DNA of 64,000 nucleotides, taken from positions 62,001-126,000 of the forward strand of contig NZ_RLII01000002.1 in assembly GCF_004102745.1 (NCBI RefSeq), read 5' to 3'. The notes beneath the pieces are model-generated. The model saw only the letters and a list, made by a program, of their open reading frames with translations, was not told the origin of the DNA and made no database searches. The number at the start of each line of letters is the position of its first letter. Position 1 is the first letter of the stretch. The DNA comes from Acetivibrio mesophilus (GTDB taxonomy: Bacteria > Bacillota > Clostridia > Acetivibrionales > Acetivibrionaceae). Both the position numbers and the translations under genes were made by a program. Shown here one piece after another: positions 17,904 through 27,128 of this stretch.

Positions 17904-20900
17904 TTACCAATCTATAGCATCTACATAGATTGTAAATTCGCCTTCACCTGAAGTCTGTATCTGTATACCCATCTGCTGAGGCCAATCCGGGTTTATATCT
18001 TCCGGAAGCGTCAGTGTGATTTCATTCCATTCATCTGTTTTAACCATGGTGTATCCCTTCCATGTTGAATTCCAGAGCGCTTCGGACCAATCAGCTGTAT
18101 GGGGCATAATATATGGTTGTATAGCAGCAATAGGTGCACCTGAAGGTATCCATATTCTGTATGTTACAGTAGTGCCGGGAGCTACGATAGCATCTCCGTC
18201 TAATTTCAACTCAGCAAATCCTTCATCTTCGCTCGTTACAATCCATTTAAGAGCTTTTTCTCCCTTAAAGATCTTTTCGGTGGTGTTTTCTATAATAGCT
18301 GTTGTGCTTGTTCCTGATGTTGAAAAACCTCCAAATGTACCGTCTTCAAAGTTGAATTTGGAATTATCTCCAGTAGCAGAGATTACTGTTACTACACTTG
18401 TAAATAAGCTTGAAGCCCCCTTATTATCTGTAGCAATTAGTTTTACTTTATATGTACCTGGATTTTTATACTTATGAGTAATGGTTGCAGTCGTTGAGGT
18501 TCCTTCCAGTCCATCACCAAAATCCCATACATAGTAGGCAATCCTGCCATCAACATCTATTATATTTGATGCATCAAACAATACAGATTCGTCGGTAGTC
18601 GGTTCCTTCGGAGAGAAGTTAAATGTAGCTTGAGGTGCCTCGTTTTGGGGAACATAAGGAATAACTCTTATTATCCTCAACAAATATCTCCACAAAACAG
18701 TGTAGTCAGTTGAGTTTACAACTCCATCCAGGTAAACATCAGCCGCTGCTACATTTACATCTTCTGTTATTCCCATTATATATCTCTTGAGTAACATAAG
18801 ATCTTTCGAATTTACTTTTCCGTCATTATCCAAATCTCCATGCAGTACAGGTCCAGCAGCTTCAAGAACTATATGACATGCTGTCAAAGCTGGCACTGTA
18901 TATGTGAAAGTATTATCATTTATATCTACTATAGGAGTCCTTGGTGTTATATCAGCACTTCCTCTGTCAAATGCCCATACATTTCCTACTGTATACTCCT
19001 TGCTGCTGTCAATAGAGAAATTGAATGTTGTTGGCTTGTCATAGCTCTTATTTAAGAGAATAACATGGAGTTTGCCTTCATCTTCACCAACAATAGATGC
19101 ATAAGCAGAACTTACTTCTATGTCGGATGTTTCACATTTAACAGAAGTATCTCCAAACTTGCCGCCTTTACCATCGTAGTTGGTATAAAGGTTTATACCG
19201 GCTTCAGTATAATTATTGCTTGCGTCTCCCCAAAATGTAGCAAGATATATGCCATATTTACCGAATATACCGAGAACATCGGCTTCGGCAATACCTCCGG
19301 TAATGTGTTGTCCTCCACCGTAATCATATTCGGTTATTGCAAGCTTTGTTCCTGGATAATACTGTTCAATGGAGTCGAAAATATTCGGCAATAACGGAAG
19401 GAAATTTTGCTTCCATTGTCCAATCCAGCTATTTTCAATATATGTTGGATCCCATAATGTTCTAGGTGCCTGCAGCCTTGCTTTGTTGGTCTCAATATTT
19501 CTTATGTCCTCTCCAAAGCATATTCTTGCACCGCCTCCTGTTGCTTCCGGATACCAGTGTACGTCGAGTACATCCAGAAGTCTCTTGCCTTCATCTTCGG
19601 AAGCCTCTTTCATTTTATCAAGGTAATAGTCTAAGAACCACCTGTATCCTTCTCCTTCAGTCTCCCAGTCAGAAGCTGACTGCAAGGATTCATATGCAGC
19701 AAAACCATATAAAGCAGGTCCAAATATTTCTGCATACGGATCTACATTTTTAACTGCCTTAGAAAGTTCTACAGATTTCTCAATAAGCTCTTCACAAGTT
19801 ACATTATTTGGATGGATCCTTGAATGAGTATGACTCCACAATGCCGGTTCATTATCAATTGAATATCCCTTTATTCCAGTTTTTGTGGATGCATTTCCGT
19901 ACTTGTTTACGAGGAAGTTTACAAACTCGTCCATGTAAACATAATCATCATCTGTATCCGGTGTAAGCGAGAAAGGTGCACCCTTTTCAAACTTAACTTC
20001 CTTCCATCTTGCAGATGGTGCAGTATCAGCCTCTGCAACGGCACCGTCTCCGTCTGCAGAAACATAACCTGCAGCCTGAAGAGTCACAATTGAGTAAGGA
20101 ATATTCTTATTAAGTGCCTTATCATGGAATGTAGTAACTACAGAAGCAGGTGTATCCCATTCTTCCTTAGGTACCCCTCCATCTTGTAAAAGGTACGTAT
20201 CGCTGAAATGCAACCAGTCGCTTCCGGCATTTGAGAAGTTGTTTTCCCAGTTATATCCTGTTGTTCTGTTTCCGCCAAATCTTTTTGCAGTTACTGTTGC
20301 ATCAAGATCCTGATTGCTACCATAGATATATGGGCTGATGGCCTTTCTTTCAGCTGAAGTATCTATCTTGACATTAACTACCTTAGCAGATTCCGTAGGA
20401 GTTGGAATATCAATAGTCGGTGTCGCAGACGGAGTTGCTTCTGGTGTAGGTTCTGGAGTTATTACCGGTGTAGGTTCCGGGTTTACATCCACACCTTGAT
20501 TTGCAAAAGCAGACATAAATACCAATGCTGAATTCCAGTATACTGTATGTTCATTAGCTACCCAGTCACCGCTGCTTCTTGTGTAGCATTTAGCTGCAAA
20601 CCTTGACAGGCCGGCACCTTCATAAGTATTTGGTCCCCCTGGCATGTAGCCTTTTGGAATTCCTTGTTTACCGTCCAAATTGTAAATGTTGCTAAATACC
20701 CCTTTAACGGAATCCTCTCCATATCCCGATACAAAGCTGAAACGGAGCGGATTGGTACCAAGCAACCAGTTAAGTGATCCAAAACCTAATTTTGATACTC
20801 TGTCACTGTATTTATCAAGAAGCTGCGAACCTATAATCGCGTCCATAGGAGTATTCATAATCTGCATATTAATTCCCCAGAAGTAATTTCCGGGAACAAT

Positions 20901-22754
20901 TGCATTTTTCCAAGGATTGTTCTCGTATCTTGAAAGTGTATTGTCAAGCCAGATTCCAAATTCTGTATCAATCCAATTTTCAACTTCTGCATCCCTGTTT
21001 TCCGATTTCAAGTATGAAAGGAACGCTGTAAGCCACATATCACCCCATGTATGAGCGTATGAATACTGATCTTCAAACTTTTGAGCAAAAGACTCATAGT
21101 TTTCTTTAAAATATGTATGATATACTTCTTCACCGGTAGCTCTGTAAAGAGAAGCTGCCGCCCAGAGCCTATCACCGCCGTCATCATGTACATTGTACGG
21201 ACCCGCAGGTGAAACAATGTTTTTCGGATTGTTTTCAAGGAAAGTCCATGCATCTATTGCTGCTTCCAAACACTCTTGGGCAAAGTCAGCGTCAATATCT
21301 CTGTAAATCAAGTAAGCATGAGCAAGTACTCCAGCAGCACACGCAGTATCATCAGTAGTACAGCCATTTTGATCTCTAATTATTCTTGATGTTATGTTTT
21401 CGTCATTATCCGACTGAACTCTAGGATAGAATCCTCCACTTTCCTTGTCCTGCATTTTCAACATCCATTCAAGCTCCCAACGAGCTTCGTCAAGAATGTC
21501 CGGTACTCCGTTTCCGCTCTCTGGAATGTTGAACTGACCGTCAACAAACTGAGAAGGGAATGTTTCATATGCCCAGAATAAGTCAGAAACAGCAGTTGCT
21601 CCAGCGTTTACATACTTACCGAAGTCTCCTGCATCATACCATCCTTTTGTAATGTCTATCGGATCCTTTTTGCCGGATGCAAATACTGCCTGTGCATCTT
21701 GAGGCGTAATGTCCTTACGAGGATATCCGAGCGCATAGGGTTCTTCGAGCTCTATACCCTGACGTTGATAATAGAAATACCTTGCAGAATCGGTAATCAG
21801 AGATTTGTAAATATCTTCACCGATTTCAAACTTTGGTGAGTTATCAACACCTTCTATACTGATGTAGTATTTGCCCGGTTCAGTCAGACTGCTAAAGTCT
21901 GCTTTTAGTATTTTTTCACCGGAATCAATAGGCTCATACTCTGTTACAAGAGTTAATTTTCCAGTATATGCAGTAGAATTGTCTGCAGCATTTATTACAG
22001 TAAATTTGTCACCTGCTGCTGCAGCAAGTTCACCTTCAAAACCAGTAACCAAAGCGTATTTTTCCGATTCAGGAATAAAGCCCAGCTGGTTAACCTTGAT
22101 TGCAGGCGCTGCCTTTTCATTATCTTCCGATGTAACCTTTATGTCACTAAACCATACTGTAAATGGGTCACCATGTCTTTTGGAGAACACTAGACAGGTA
22201 ACTGATGAAGGATCAAATCCATTATTAATAAGCATAAAATCCCTCAAAGGAATCTTAACATGCTGCCATTCTGTGGTTATTTCTACATAATTTGAGATTA
22301 CTGTAGAGACATCAATCTCAAGTCCTAGGGAACGTTCGTAAACCTTATCCCTAAAACCTATAATAAACTCTTCTCCACCTTCTTTACCCTTAATGTCAAA
22401 TTCAAGATAACCGTTTTCAACATACTGTGAAAGATCGTGGGTGTTCCATCCTCTTACAGTCAGAAGGGAAATCCACCATGCGGATTGAAGCGGGGTTTGA
22501 ACGCTCAACCTTAAAGTCGGCAAACCATTGTATTTAACAGTTGTATCAAGGGGAAGGGTATCATTGACAGTTTCAAGCTCGCCCATACCGCTTCCTGACC
22601 AGCCAACCACAGGAGCATCCTTGAATATCTGTACATCTTGGAGCTTCCTGTAGCCTTCAGGCGCAACATTCTCGGCACTTGCAGCAAATTGCGGAGCAAT
22701 CATTGTAAACATCATAGCAAGTACCAAAAGTAGTGATAAACTTCTCTTTGCCAT
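17904..22754 (-). CDS. celJ: Cellulosomal GH9-GH44 bifunctional cellulase/xyloglucanase (CelJ, Cel9D-Cel44A-like)
   Basis: One of the largest cellulosome enzymes, 1616 residues, close to the 1601 remembered for A. thermocellum CelJ. Domain order: signal peptide (cut after ASA, about 27), CBM30 (30-200), Ig-like CelD_N (217-310), GH9 (315-750, with WYDAGDFGKYVN), Pro-Thr-Glu linker (755-788), GH44 (790-1300), dockerin (1305-1368), PKD (1375-1456, YVWDFGDG) and CBM44 (1462-1616). GH9 cuts beta-1,4-glucan; GH44 in this family cuts xyloglucan and mixed glucans; CBM30 and CBM44 bind glucan and xyloglucan. The dockerin is internal. Its first loop is standard (DLDNDGKVNSKD) but the second reads DVYLDGVVNSTD, with Tyr in the position-3 calcium ligand. 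AAGGAGTG ribosome site before ATG. Confidence 0.96.
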   Translation of the reverse strand: MAKRSLSLLLVLAMMFTMIAPQFAASAENVAPEGYRKLQDVQIFKDAPVVGWSGSGMGELETVNDTLPLDTTVKYNGLPTLRLSVQTPLQSAWWISLLTVRGWNTHDLSQYVENGYLEFDIKGKEGGEEFIIGFRDKVYERSLGLEIDVSTVISNYVEITTEWQHVKIPLRDFMLINNGFDPSSVTCLVFSKRHGDPFTVWFSDIKVTSEDNEKAAPAIKVNQLGFIPESEKYALVTGFEGELAAAAGDKFTVINAADNSTAYTGKLTLVTEYEPIDSGEKILKADFSSLTEPGKYYISIEGVDNSPKFEIGEDIYKSLITDSARYFYYQRQGIELEEPYALGYPRKDITPQDAQAVFASGKKDPIDITKGWYDAGDFGKYVNAGATAVSDLFWAYETFPSQFVDGQFNIPESGNGVPDILDEARWELEWMLKMQDKESGGFYPRVQSDNDENITSRIIRDQNGCTTDDTACAAGVLAHAYLIYRDIDADFAQECLEAAIDAWTFLENNPKNIVSPAGPYNVHDDGGDRLWAAASLYRATGEEVYHTYFKENYESFAQKFEDQYSYAHTWGDMWLTAFLSYLKSENRDAEVENWIDTEFGIWLDNTLSRYENNPWKNAIVPGNYFWGINMQIMNTPMDAIIGSQLLDKYSDRVSKLGFGSLNWLLGTNPLRFSFVSGYGEDSVKGVFSNIYNLDGKQGIPKGYMPGGPNTYEGAGLSRFAAKCYTRSSGDWVANEHTVYWNSALVFMSAFANQGVDVNPEPTPVITPEPTPEATPSATPTIDIPTPTESAKVVNVKIDTSAERKAISPYIYGSNQDLDATVTAKRFGGNRTTGYNWENNFSNAGSDWLHFSDTYLLQDGGVPKEEWDTPASVVTTFHDKALNKNIPYSIVTLQAAGYVSADGDGAVAEADTAPSARWKEVKFEKGAPFSLTPDTDDDYVYMDEFVNFLVNKYGNASTKTGIKGYSIDNEPALWSHTHSRIHPNNVTCEELIEKSVELSKAVKNVDPYAEIFGPALYGFAAYESLQSASDWETEGEGYRWFLDYYLDKMKEASEDEGKRLLDVLDVHWYPEATGGGARICFGEDIRNIETNKARLQAPRTLWDPTYIENSWIGQWKQNFLPLLPNIFDSIEQYYPGTKLAITEYDYGGGQHITGGIAEADVLGIFGKYGIYLATFWGDASNNYTEAGINLYTNYDGKGGKFGDTSVKCETSDIEVSSAYASIVGEDEGKLHVILLNKSYDKPTTFNFSIDSSKEYTVGNVWAFDRGSADITPRTPIVDINDNTFTYTVPALTACHIVLEAAGPVLHGDLDNDGKVNSKDLMLLKRYIMGITEDVNVAAADVYLDGVVNSTDYTVLWRYLLRIIRVIPYVPQNEAPQATFNFSPKEPTTDESVLFDASNIIDVDGRIAYYVWDFGDGLEGTSTTATITHKYKNPGTYKVKLIATDNKGASSLFTSVVTVISATGDNSKFNFEDGTFGGFSTSGTSTTAIIENTTEKIFKGEKALKWIVTSEDEGFAELKLDGDAIVAPGTTVTYRIWIPSGAPIAAIQPYIMPHTADWSEALWNSTWKGYTMVKTDEWNEITLTLPEDINPDWPQQMGIQIQTSGEGEFTIYVDAIDW

Positions 22755-23393
22755 ATTTCACACTCCTTAAATTTTTTTTATATTAAAATTTACGCAGATG
22801 TTGACATGCAAAAACACCAACAATTACAAAGTAATGTTTTTGGGAAATACTCTTCATGCAAACTGGAAATATTGAAATGAAAATAGAGCAAATTCATTGA
22901 ATGGAGTCAACTTTAATAAAAATGAGCTTCATAAAAAAACGTTATCTGTCACAAGCCCATAAAATCATCGAGCTTATGTCAAGGATATTCAATGCTGCAA
23001 AGCATAATTCGAATATTATCAGGTAGCTTTTAAGATAGTTTATACACCTTGTCTATAAATCTCAATAATAACCAGTTGCTTTCAAGTAACCTGCCAAAAA
23101 CACATTTTTAATTGAGGATTAAGTTAATGTCAACATAGTGCGCAAGTTTTTACCTGCAAAGCAATTGATTAATATGATTTTCAAAATTCAAGTAAATATT
23201 ATCATAATTTCAAAAAATAATCCATACACTGCGAAGAATAATTCGTATTTATATTTTTTTTGAGGGGGCAAAATAGTTGAATGATAAAAAACATAATACA
23301 AAAGCCTTCATTCATCAAATATGAGATCATAATAGCAATGTATATAAATATGTGCATCGGATAAATGAAGGCTGTAAGTGTAAAGAACAACAC
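22755..23393 (-). other. Long gap upstream of celJ: candidate promoter, repeats, no gene seen
   Basis: No supported gene in 639 bases. A minus-strand promoter candidate TTGACA (23133-23128) and TAAAAA (23110-23105), 17 bases apart, would give a leader of about 350 bases; a weaker TTGACT-17-TCTATT lies nearer celJ. Two imperfect direct copies of a 20-base motif (22996-23015 and 23230-23249, matching at 16 positions, core ATAATTCG) flank the promoter candidate. An inverted repeat AGCCTTCATT/AATGAAGGCT spans 23303-23373 and may end the transcript of the zinc-finger gene. A 63-codon frame at 23202-23393 overlaps that repeat and has no ribosome site. Confidence 0.4.
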
Positions 23394-24032
23394 TTAAGGC
23401 AATTGTCTCTTATATTCCTCATTGGAAATGTTGTCCATTCTATCAACTACGCCTTGTTTGTCAATCTCATTCGTAAAATATTCCTCAAAGTCGTGATATC
23501 CCCCCATATCCTGGGGCGTATCCGATGAACCGTATTTCAAAAGGTCGTTAAACTGATCCATACCCTCATTTTCATCATCTTCTCGCCGATTAAGATACTT
23601 TCTGCCAAAAGGTGCATCCCATATCAATTCCTCAACCGGCCTTTGTCTATCCAAGTTTTCTATTGTTATCTCTTTACTGGTTTCACAATCTATGCAAAGT
23701 CTTGTATAAGGTAATACCTCAAGCCTCTCTTCATCAATTTCCTTGGCACACAATTCACATTTTCCGTAGTTCCCTTTATCTATCCTTATTAAAGCATCAT
23801 GAATATCTTTTAGCAAATGTTCTTCATGGACCTTCAGCGCATTATTGAGCTCTGCATGGAAAAGATCTGTTCCCAATTCTGCAGGGTGGTTATCATAGTT
23901 TGATAGCTCGTCGGGAGCTTCCATATCCTGCTCAGCTATATCATGTTCCTTCATAAGGTTTATAGTTTTCTCTATGCCCTTTCCCTCTTTTATAAGCAAC
24001 TGTCTGAAAAATTCTTTTCTGTTGTCATCCAC
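23394..24032 (-). CDS. TraR/DksA-family zinc-finger protein (YteA-like)
   Basis: A 212-residue protein starting at GTG 24032, chosen because AGGGAGG lies eight bases upstream; an earlier in-frame TTG would place the start before the ribosome site. The N-terminal half is a helical region; the C-terminal half has the DksA/TraR zinc finger CELC-x17-CIDC (residues about 112-135). The sequence KDIHDALIRIDKGNYGKCELC is the family signature region, given here in parts. YteA of B. subtilis is the nearest remembered match; its function is unknown, but DksA relatives bind RNA polymerase. The length after the finger (about 75 residues) is longer than in DksA. Confidence 0.82.
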   Translation of the reverse strand: MDDNRKEFFRQLLIKEGKGIEKTINLMKEHDIAEQDMEAPDELSNYDNHPAELGTDLFHAELNNALKVHEEHLLKDIHDALIRIDKGNYGKCELCAKEIDEERLEVLPYTRLCIDCETSKEITIENLDRQRPVEELIWDAPFGRKYLNRREDDENEGMDQFNDLLKYGSSDTPQDMGGYHDFEEYFTNEIDKQGVVDRMDNISNEEYKRQLP

Positions 24033-24191
24033 TCCATTTACCTCCCTAAATAATAATTCGATGTTCAATGATTTTTTAAGATATACTAAAATAATATTTT
24101 TAATAAAACTATTGATAATATATTTAGATTGGCTTAAAAAATCGTTTTTTATTGAAGGTTTATGATGGAAGCACGGCTTTACACAATTTAA

Positions 24192-24220
24192 TTGAAAATT
24201 TATACTTTTATAAATATAAT
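24192..24220 (+). promoter_or_regulatory. Promoter of mtnP-mtnA
   Basis: TTGAAA and TATAAT separated by 17 bases, 38 bases before the mtnP start codon. A SAM-riboswitch-like structure was looked for here; the leader is too short to hold one. Confidence 0.65.
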
Positions 24221-24257
24221 AAAGTATATTAAAAAATTCTTTTCAGGGAGGTTTACG

Positions 24258-25064
24258 ATGAATTATAAAGCTGATATCGGTGTTTTTGGAGGCTCAGGTT
24301 TTTATTCATTTCTTGAAAATGTTGAAGAAATAGAAATGGAAACCCCTTATGGGAAACCCAGTGACAAAATTGCAATTGCAACCTATGGAGACAAGAAAAT
24401 TGCTTTTTTGCCCCGTCATGGCAAAAACCACCAATTTCCACCCCATATGATACCTTATAGAGCAAATCTCTACGCCATGAAAAAGCTTGGGGTAAAAAAA
24501 ATTCTGGCTCCTACATCTTCAGGTAGCCTTCAGCCCAACATTAAGCCGGGAGATTTTGTTATCTGCGACCAGTTTGTCGACAGGACAACAGGACGTAAGG
24601 ATACCTTTTATGATGGTCCTGTAACTAAGCATATTAGCTCTGCGCATCCTTATTGTCCCGAGCTTAGAAAGATTGCCATCGAGGTTGGCAAGGATCTGGG
24701 AATAACAACCCACGAAAAAGGTACTGTAGTTGTTATACAAGGTCCGAGATTTTCCACCGTGGCTGAGAGCAGATGGTTTAACAAAATGGGCTGGGATGTA
24801 ATTAATATGACTCAGTACCCGGAAGCCTATCTAGCTAGAGAACTGGGCATATGCTACGCGAATATATCACTTATTACTGATTATGATGCAGGTCTTGAAG
24901 GCCGTGATGACATTGCACCGGTTACTGAAGATGCTGTACTCAAAGTGTTCGCAGAAAACAATGAAAAGGTTAAGAATATGCTTTTTGAAGTAATCGGAAG
25001 AATTGACCTTGAAAATGACAAATTCACATGTTGCAACGTTGATTTAACTGGAATAGACCTATAA
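24258..25064 (+). CDS. mtnP: S-methyl-5'-thioadenosine phosphorylase
   Basis: Splits methylthioadenosine with phosphate into adenine and 5-methylthioribose-1-phosphate. The ATG at 24258 has GGGAGG eight bases upstream; a longer frame upstream would run through the promoter. In 268 residues it shows the family marks GVFGGSGFYSF near the start, FLPRHGKNHQFPPH (about 57-70), the SSGSLQP loop, VVIQGPRFSTVAESRWF and INMTQYPEAYLARELG. These fit the MTAP/PNP trimeric family, MTA-specific type. mtnA follows 31 bases later, so the two reactions are coupled. Confidence 0.93.
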   Translation: MNYKADIGVFGGSGFYSFLENVEEIEMETPYGKPSDKIAIATYGDKKIAFLPRHGKNHQFPPHMIPYRANLYAMKKLGVKKILAPTSSGSLQPNIKPGDFVICDQFVDRTTGRKDTFYDGPVTKHISSAHPYCPELRKIAIEVGKDLGITTHEKGTVVVIQGPRFSTVAESRWFNKMGWDVINMTQYPEAYLARELGICYANISLITDYDAGLEGRDDIAPVTEDAVLKVFAENNEKVKNMLFEVIGRIDLENDKFTCCNVDLTGIDL

Positions 25065-25095
25065 TGTTTTAATATATTTTTAAAAGGAGAACTCA

Positions 25096-26124
25096 ATGAA
25101 GCCGTTAGAGTATTGTAATGGAGTATTAAAATTAATAGATCAGACTTTACTTCCGGGGGAGCAAAAGATTGTAGAACTGAAAAGCTATGCCAAAGTAGCA
25201 GATGCGATAAAAGACATGATTGTAAGGGGTGCTCCTGCTATAGGTGTAACTGCCGCCTACGGTGTAGCAATAGCTTCAAAGGCTATAAATACTGATTCAA
25301 AAGATGAATTTTTCACCGATCTTGTAAAGGTCTGCGATATAATTAAAAGCACGCGTCCTACAGCTGTAAACCTGTTTTGGGCTGTTGACAGAGTGTATAA
25401 TAAAGCTGTCTCAAACCGGGACAAGTCCATTGAGGAAATCAAAAACCTTATTGAAGAAGAAGCACACCTAATGGAAAAAGAAGATATTGAATCAAACAGA
25501 AGCATAGGCCGATTTGGCAATGAGTTGATAAAGGAAAATTGGACAATTCTTACCCATTGCAATGCAGGTGCTTTGGCAACCTGTGACTACGGTACTGCTT
25601 TAGGCGTTATTCGCGCGGCTCATGAATCCGGCAAAAACATCCGAGTTTTTGCCGACGAAACAAGGCCTTACCTTCAGGGCTCAAGGCTTACTGCATGGGA
25701 GCTGATGCAGGATAATATACCCGTAACACTTATATGCGACAATATGGCAGGACATTTTATGAAAGAGGGATTAATTGATTGTGTAATAGTTGGAGCTGAC
25801 AGAATAGCTTTAAACGGAGATACGGCAAACAAAATCGGTACTTATTCCGTTGCTGTTCTTGCAAAGGAAAACAATATACCTTTTTATGTTGCTGCTCCTA
25901 CGACAACCATTGATTTTTCCATAGAGACAGGAAAGCAAATTCCTATAGAAGAACGAAGCCCTGATGAGATAACCCATATAAAGGGCGTCAGAATAGCTCC
26001 TGAAGGTGTAAATGTAAAAAACCCTGCTTTTGACGTAACACCAAACAAATACATCTCAGCGATTATTACTGACAAAGGAATTATTTACCCGCCATACAAT
26101 GAAAATATAGAAAAATACAAGTAA
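25096..26124 (+). CDS. mtnA: Methylthioribose-1-phosphate isomerase
   Basis: Turns 5-methylthioribose-1-phosphate into 5-methylthioribulose-1-phosphate. A 342-residue member of the eIF2B-alpha-like family with IVRGAPAIGVTAAYG near residue 40, the catalytic Cys in THCNAGALATCDYGTALG (about 155-170) and the Asp in VIVGADRIALNGDTANKIGT. AAGGAG ribosome site. The later genes of the universal methionine salvage pathway (mtnB, mtnC, mtnD or mtnW/X) are not in the window; a DHAP-type shunt with a class II aldolase elsewhere is possible but not shown. Confidence 0.95.
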   Translation: MKPLEYCNGVLKLIDQTLLPGEQKIVELKSYAKVADAIKDMIVRGAPAIGVTAAYGVAIASKAINTDSKDEFFTDLVKVCDIIKSTRPTAVNLFWAVDRVYNKAVSNRDKSIEEIKNLIEEEAHLMEKEDIESNRSIGRFGNELIKENWTILTHCNAGALATCDYGTALGVIRAAHESGKNIRVFADETRPYLQGSRLTAWELMQDNIPVTLICDNMAGHFMKEGLIDCVIVGADRIALNGDTANKIGTYSVAVLAKENNIPFYVAAPTTTIDFSIETGKQIPIEERSPDEITHIKGVRIAPEGVNVKNPAFDVTPNKYISAIITDKGIIYPPYNENIEKYK

Positions 26125-26147
26125 ATAAATTGGTCACAAAAAATTCA

Positions 26148-26181
26148 AAAGCCTCAAATCTACTAATGAATTTGAGGCTTT
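26148..26181. terminator. Bidirectional terminator between mtnA and the DtxR-type gene
   Basis: A perfect 12-bp inverted repeat (AAAGCCTCAAAT / ATTTGAGGCTTT, 10-base loop) between two convergent genes, with A- and T-rich flanks on either strand. Confidence 0.78.
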
Positions 26182-26188
26182 ACTTTGT

Positions 26189-26563
26189 TTATCTATTTTG
26201 ACTTTCTTTATATGCCTTTTTAATCATTTCAAAGCTCTTCGGACTAATTACATGTTCGATACGGCAGGCATCCTCCCTTGCAACATCTTCATCTACCCCT
26301 AGGGAGATAAGGTAGTCCGTCAGTACTTTGTGGCGCTCATAAATGCGCTCCGCAATTTCCATTCCTTTATCGGTCAATGTTATATATCCCGATTCATCCA
26401 TTAAGATGTATCCATTTTCTCTAAGCTGCTTCATAGCATAGCTAATGCTTGGCTTGGAGAAATTCATCTCATTTACTATATCAATGGACCTAACATTTCC
26501 TATCCTTTGCCTTAGTACAAGAATAGTCTCAAGGTAATTTTCAGCTGACTCTTGGATTTTCAC
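26189..26563 (-). CDS. DtxR/MntR-family metal-dependent transcriptional repressor
   Basis: A 124-residue repressor starting at GTG 26563; AGGTGGTGAT lies just upstream, whereas the ATG 21 bases earlier has no ribosome site. The N-terminal winged helix (NVRSIDIVNEMNFSKPSISYAMKQLRENGYI) and the dimer/metal domain with ERHKVLTDYLISLGVDEDVAREDACRIEHVIS are both present; split here, the first is residues 25-55. The key metal residues Glu and His in the EDACRIEHVIS segment are kept. No SH3-like third domain, so it is closer in size to MntR. It is divergent from feoA, with inverted repeats in the shared gap, so Fe(II)-dependent control of feoAB is the likely role. Confidence 0.88.
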   Translation of the reverse strand: MKIQESAENYLETILVLRQRIGNVRSIDIVNEMNFSKPSISYAMKQLRENGYILMDESGYITLTDKGMEIAERIYERHKVLTDYLISLGVDEDVAREDACRIEHVISPKSFEMIKKAYKESQNR

Positions 26564-26736
26564 TGTAATATCACCACCTGACATGAGAAAACTACATTTT
26601 ATATGTTATCACAAATTCAAGCTCTTAACAATAGAATTTCTCCTATATATGCCATATCTGTGAATTACAAATCAACCTGTTTTTGAAAGACCCTGATTCT
26701 ATCAAGAAAATTATTGAAAAATATTTCACATAGTTA

Positions 26737-26765
26737 TTGACAAATAAAAACTGCGTTGCTAAACT
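26737..26765 (+). promoter_or_regulatory. Promoter of feoA-feoB
   Basis: TTGACA and TAAACT separated by 17 bases, about 105 bases before the feoA start. The inverted repeat at 26782-26816 lies just past the expected transcription start. Confidence 0.55.
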
Positions 26766-26781
26766 TGAAGATAGATAGTCT

Positions 26782-26816
26782 TGACTAACTATATTTTTTT
26801 GGTCGCAAGTTAGTCA
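26782..26816. promoter_or_regulatory. Candidate operator: 9-bp inverted repeat upstream of feoA
   Basis: TGACTAACT (26782-26790) and AGTTAGTCA (26808-26816) are perfect inverse copies, 17 bases apart. TTAG/CTAA half-sites also occur as TTAGTCACTTCTAA at 26811-26824. DtxR-family iron boxes are built on TTAG and CTAA half-sites, so this is a good candidate for repression by the neighbouring regulator. Confidence 0.5.
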
Positions 26817-26868
26817 CTTCTAACCTGGTGAATATGTGGTTTGTATACCCCAAGAAAGGAGAAGGTAT

Positions 26869-27099
26869 ATGTTTAGTTTAAGAGATGCTAAGTGCGGTCA
26901 AACCGTTAAGGTTGTTAAGTTGCATGGTGAAGGTGCCCTAAAAAGACGCATAATGGATATGGGTATCACCAGAGGCTGCGAGATTTATATCCGCAAAGTA
27001 GCCCCCCTCGGTGATCCGATTCAAATAAATGTAAGAGGTTACGAGCTAAGTCTCAGAAAATCTGCTGCAGAAATGATTGAGATACAGAAATCAAGCTGA
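26869..27099 (+). CDS. feoA: FeoA, SH3-fold ferrous iron transport protein
   Basis: A 76-residue cytosolic partner of FeoB. The ATG at 26869 has AAAGGAGAAGG just upstream. The family pattern is clear: LRDAKCGQTVKVVKLHGEG at the start, RRIMDMGITRGCEIYIRKVAP in the middle and PIQINVRGYELSLRK at the end. feoB follows 67 bases later, with an iron-box-like site between. Confidence 0.93.
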   Translation: MFSLRDAKCGQTVKVVKLHGEGALKRRIMDMGITRGCEIYIRKVAPLGDPIQINVRGYELSLRKSAAEMIEIQKSS

Positions 27100-27128
27100 T
27101 TCTATTATGTTAGTATTTATGCCCAACA

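Noticed and set aside
23202-23393. A 63-codon hydrophobic frame on the minus strand
   Set aside because: It overlaps a likely terminator, has no ribosome site and its composition follows the local AT bias.
24069-24257. Possible SAM riboswitch before mtnP
   Set aside because: The promoter lies only 38 bases before the start codon, leaving no room, and no conserved aptamer blocks were seen.
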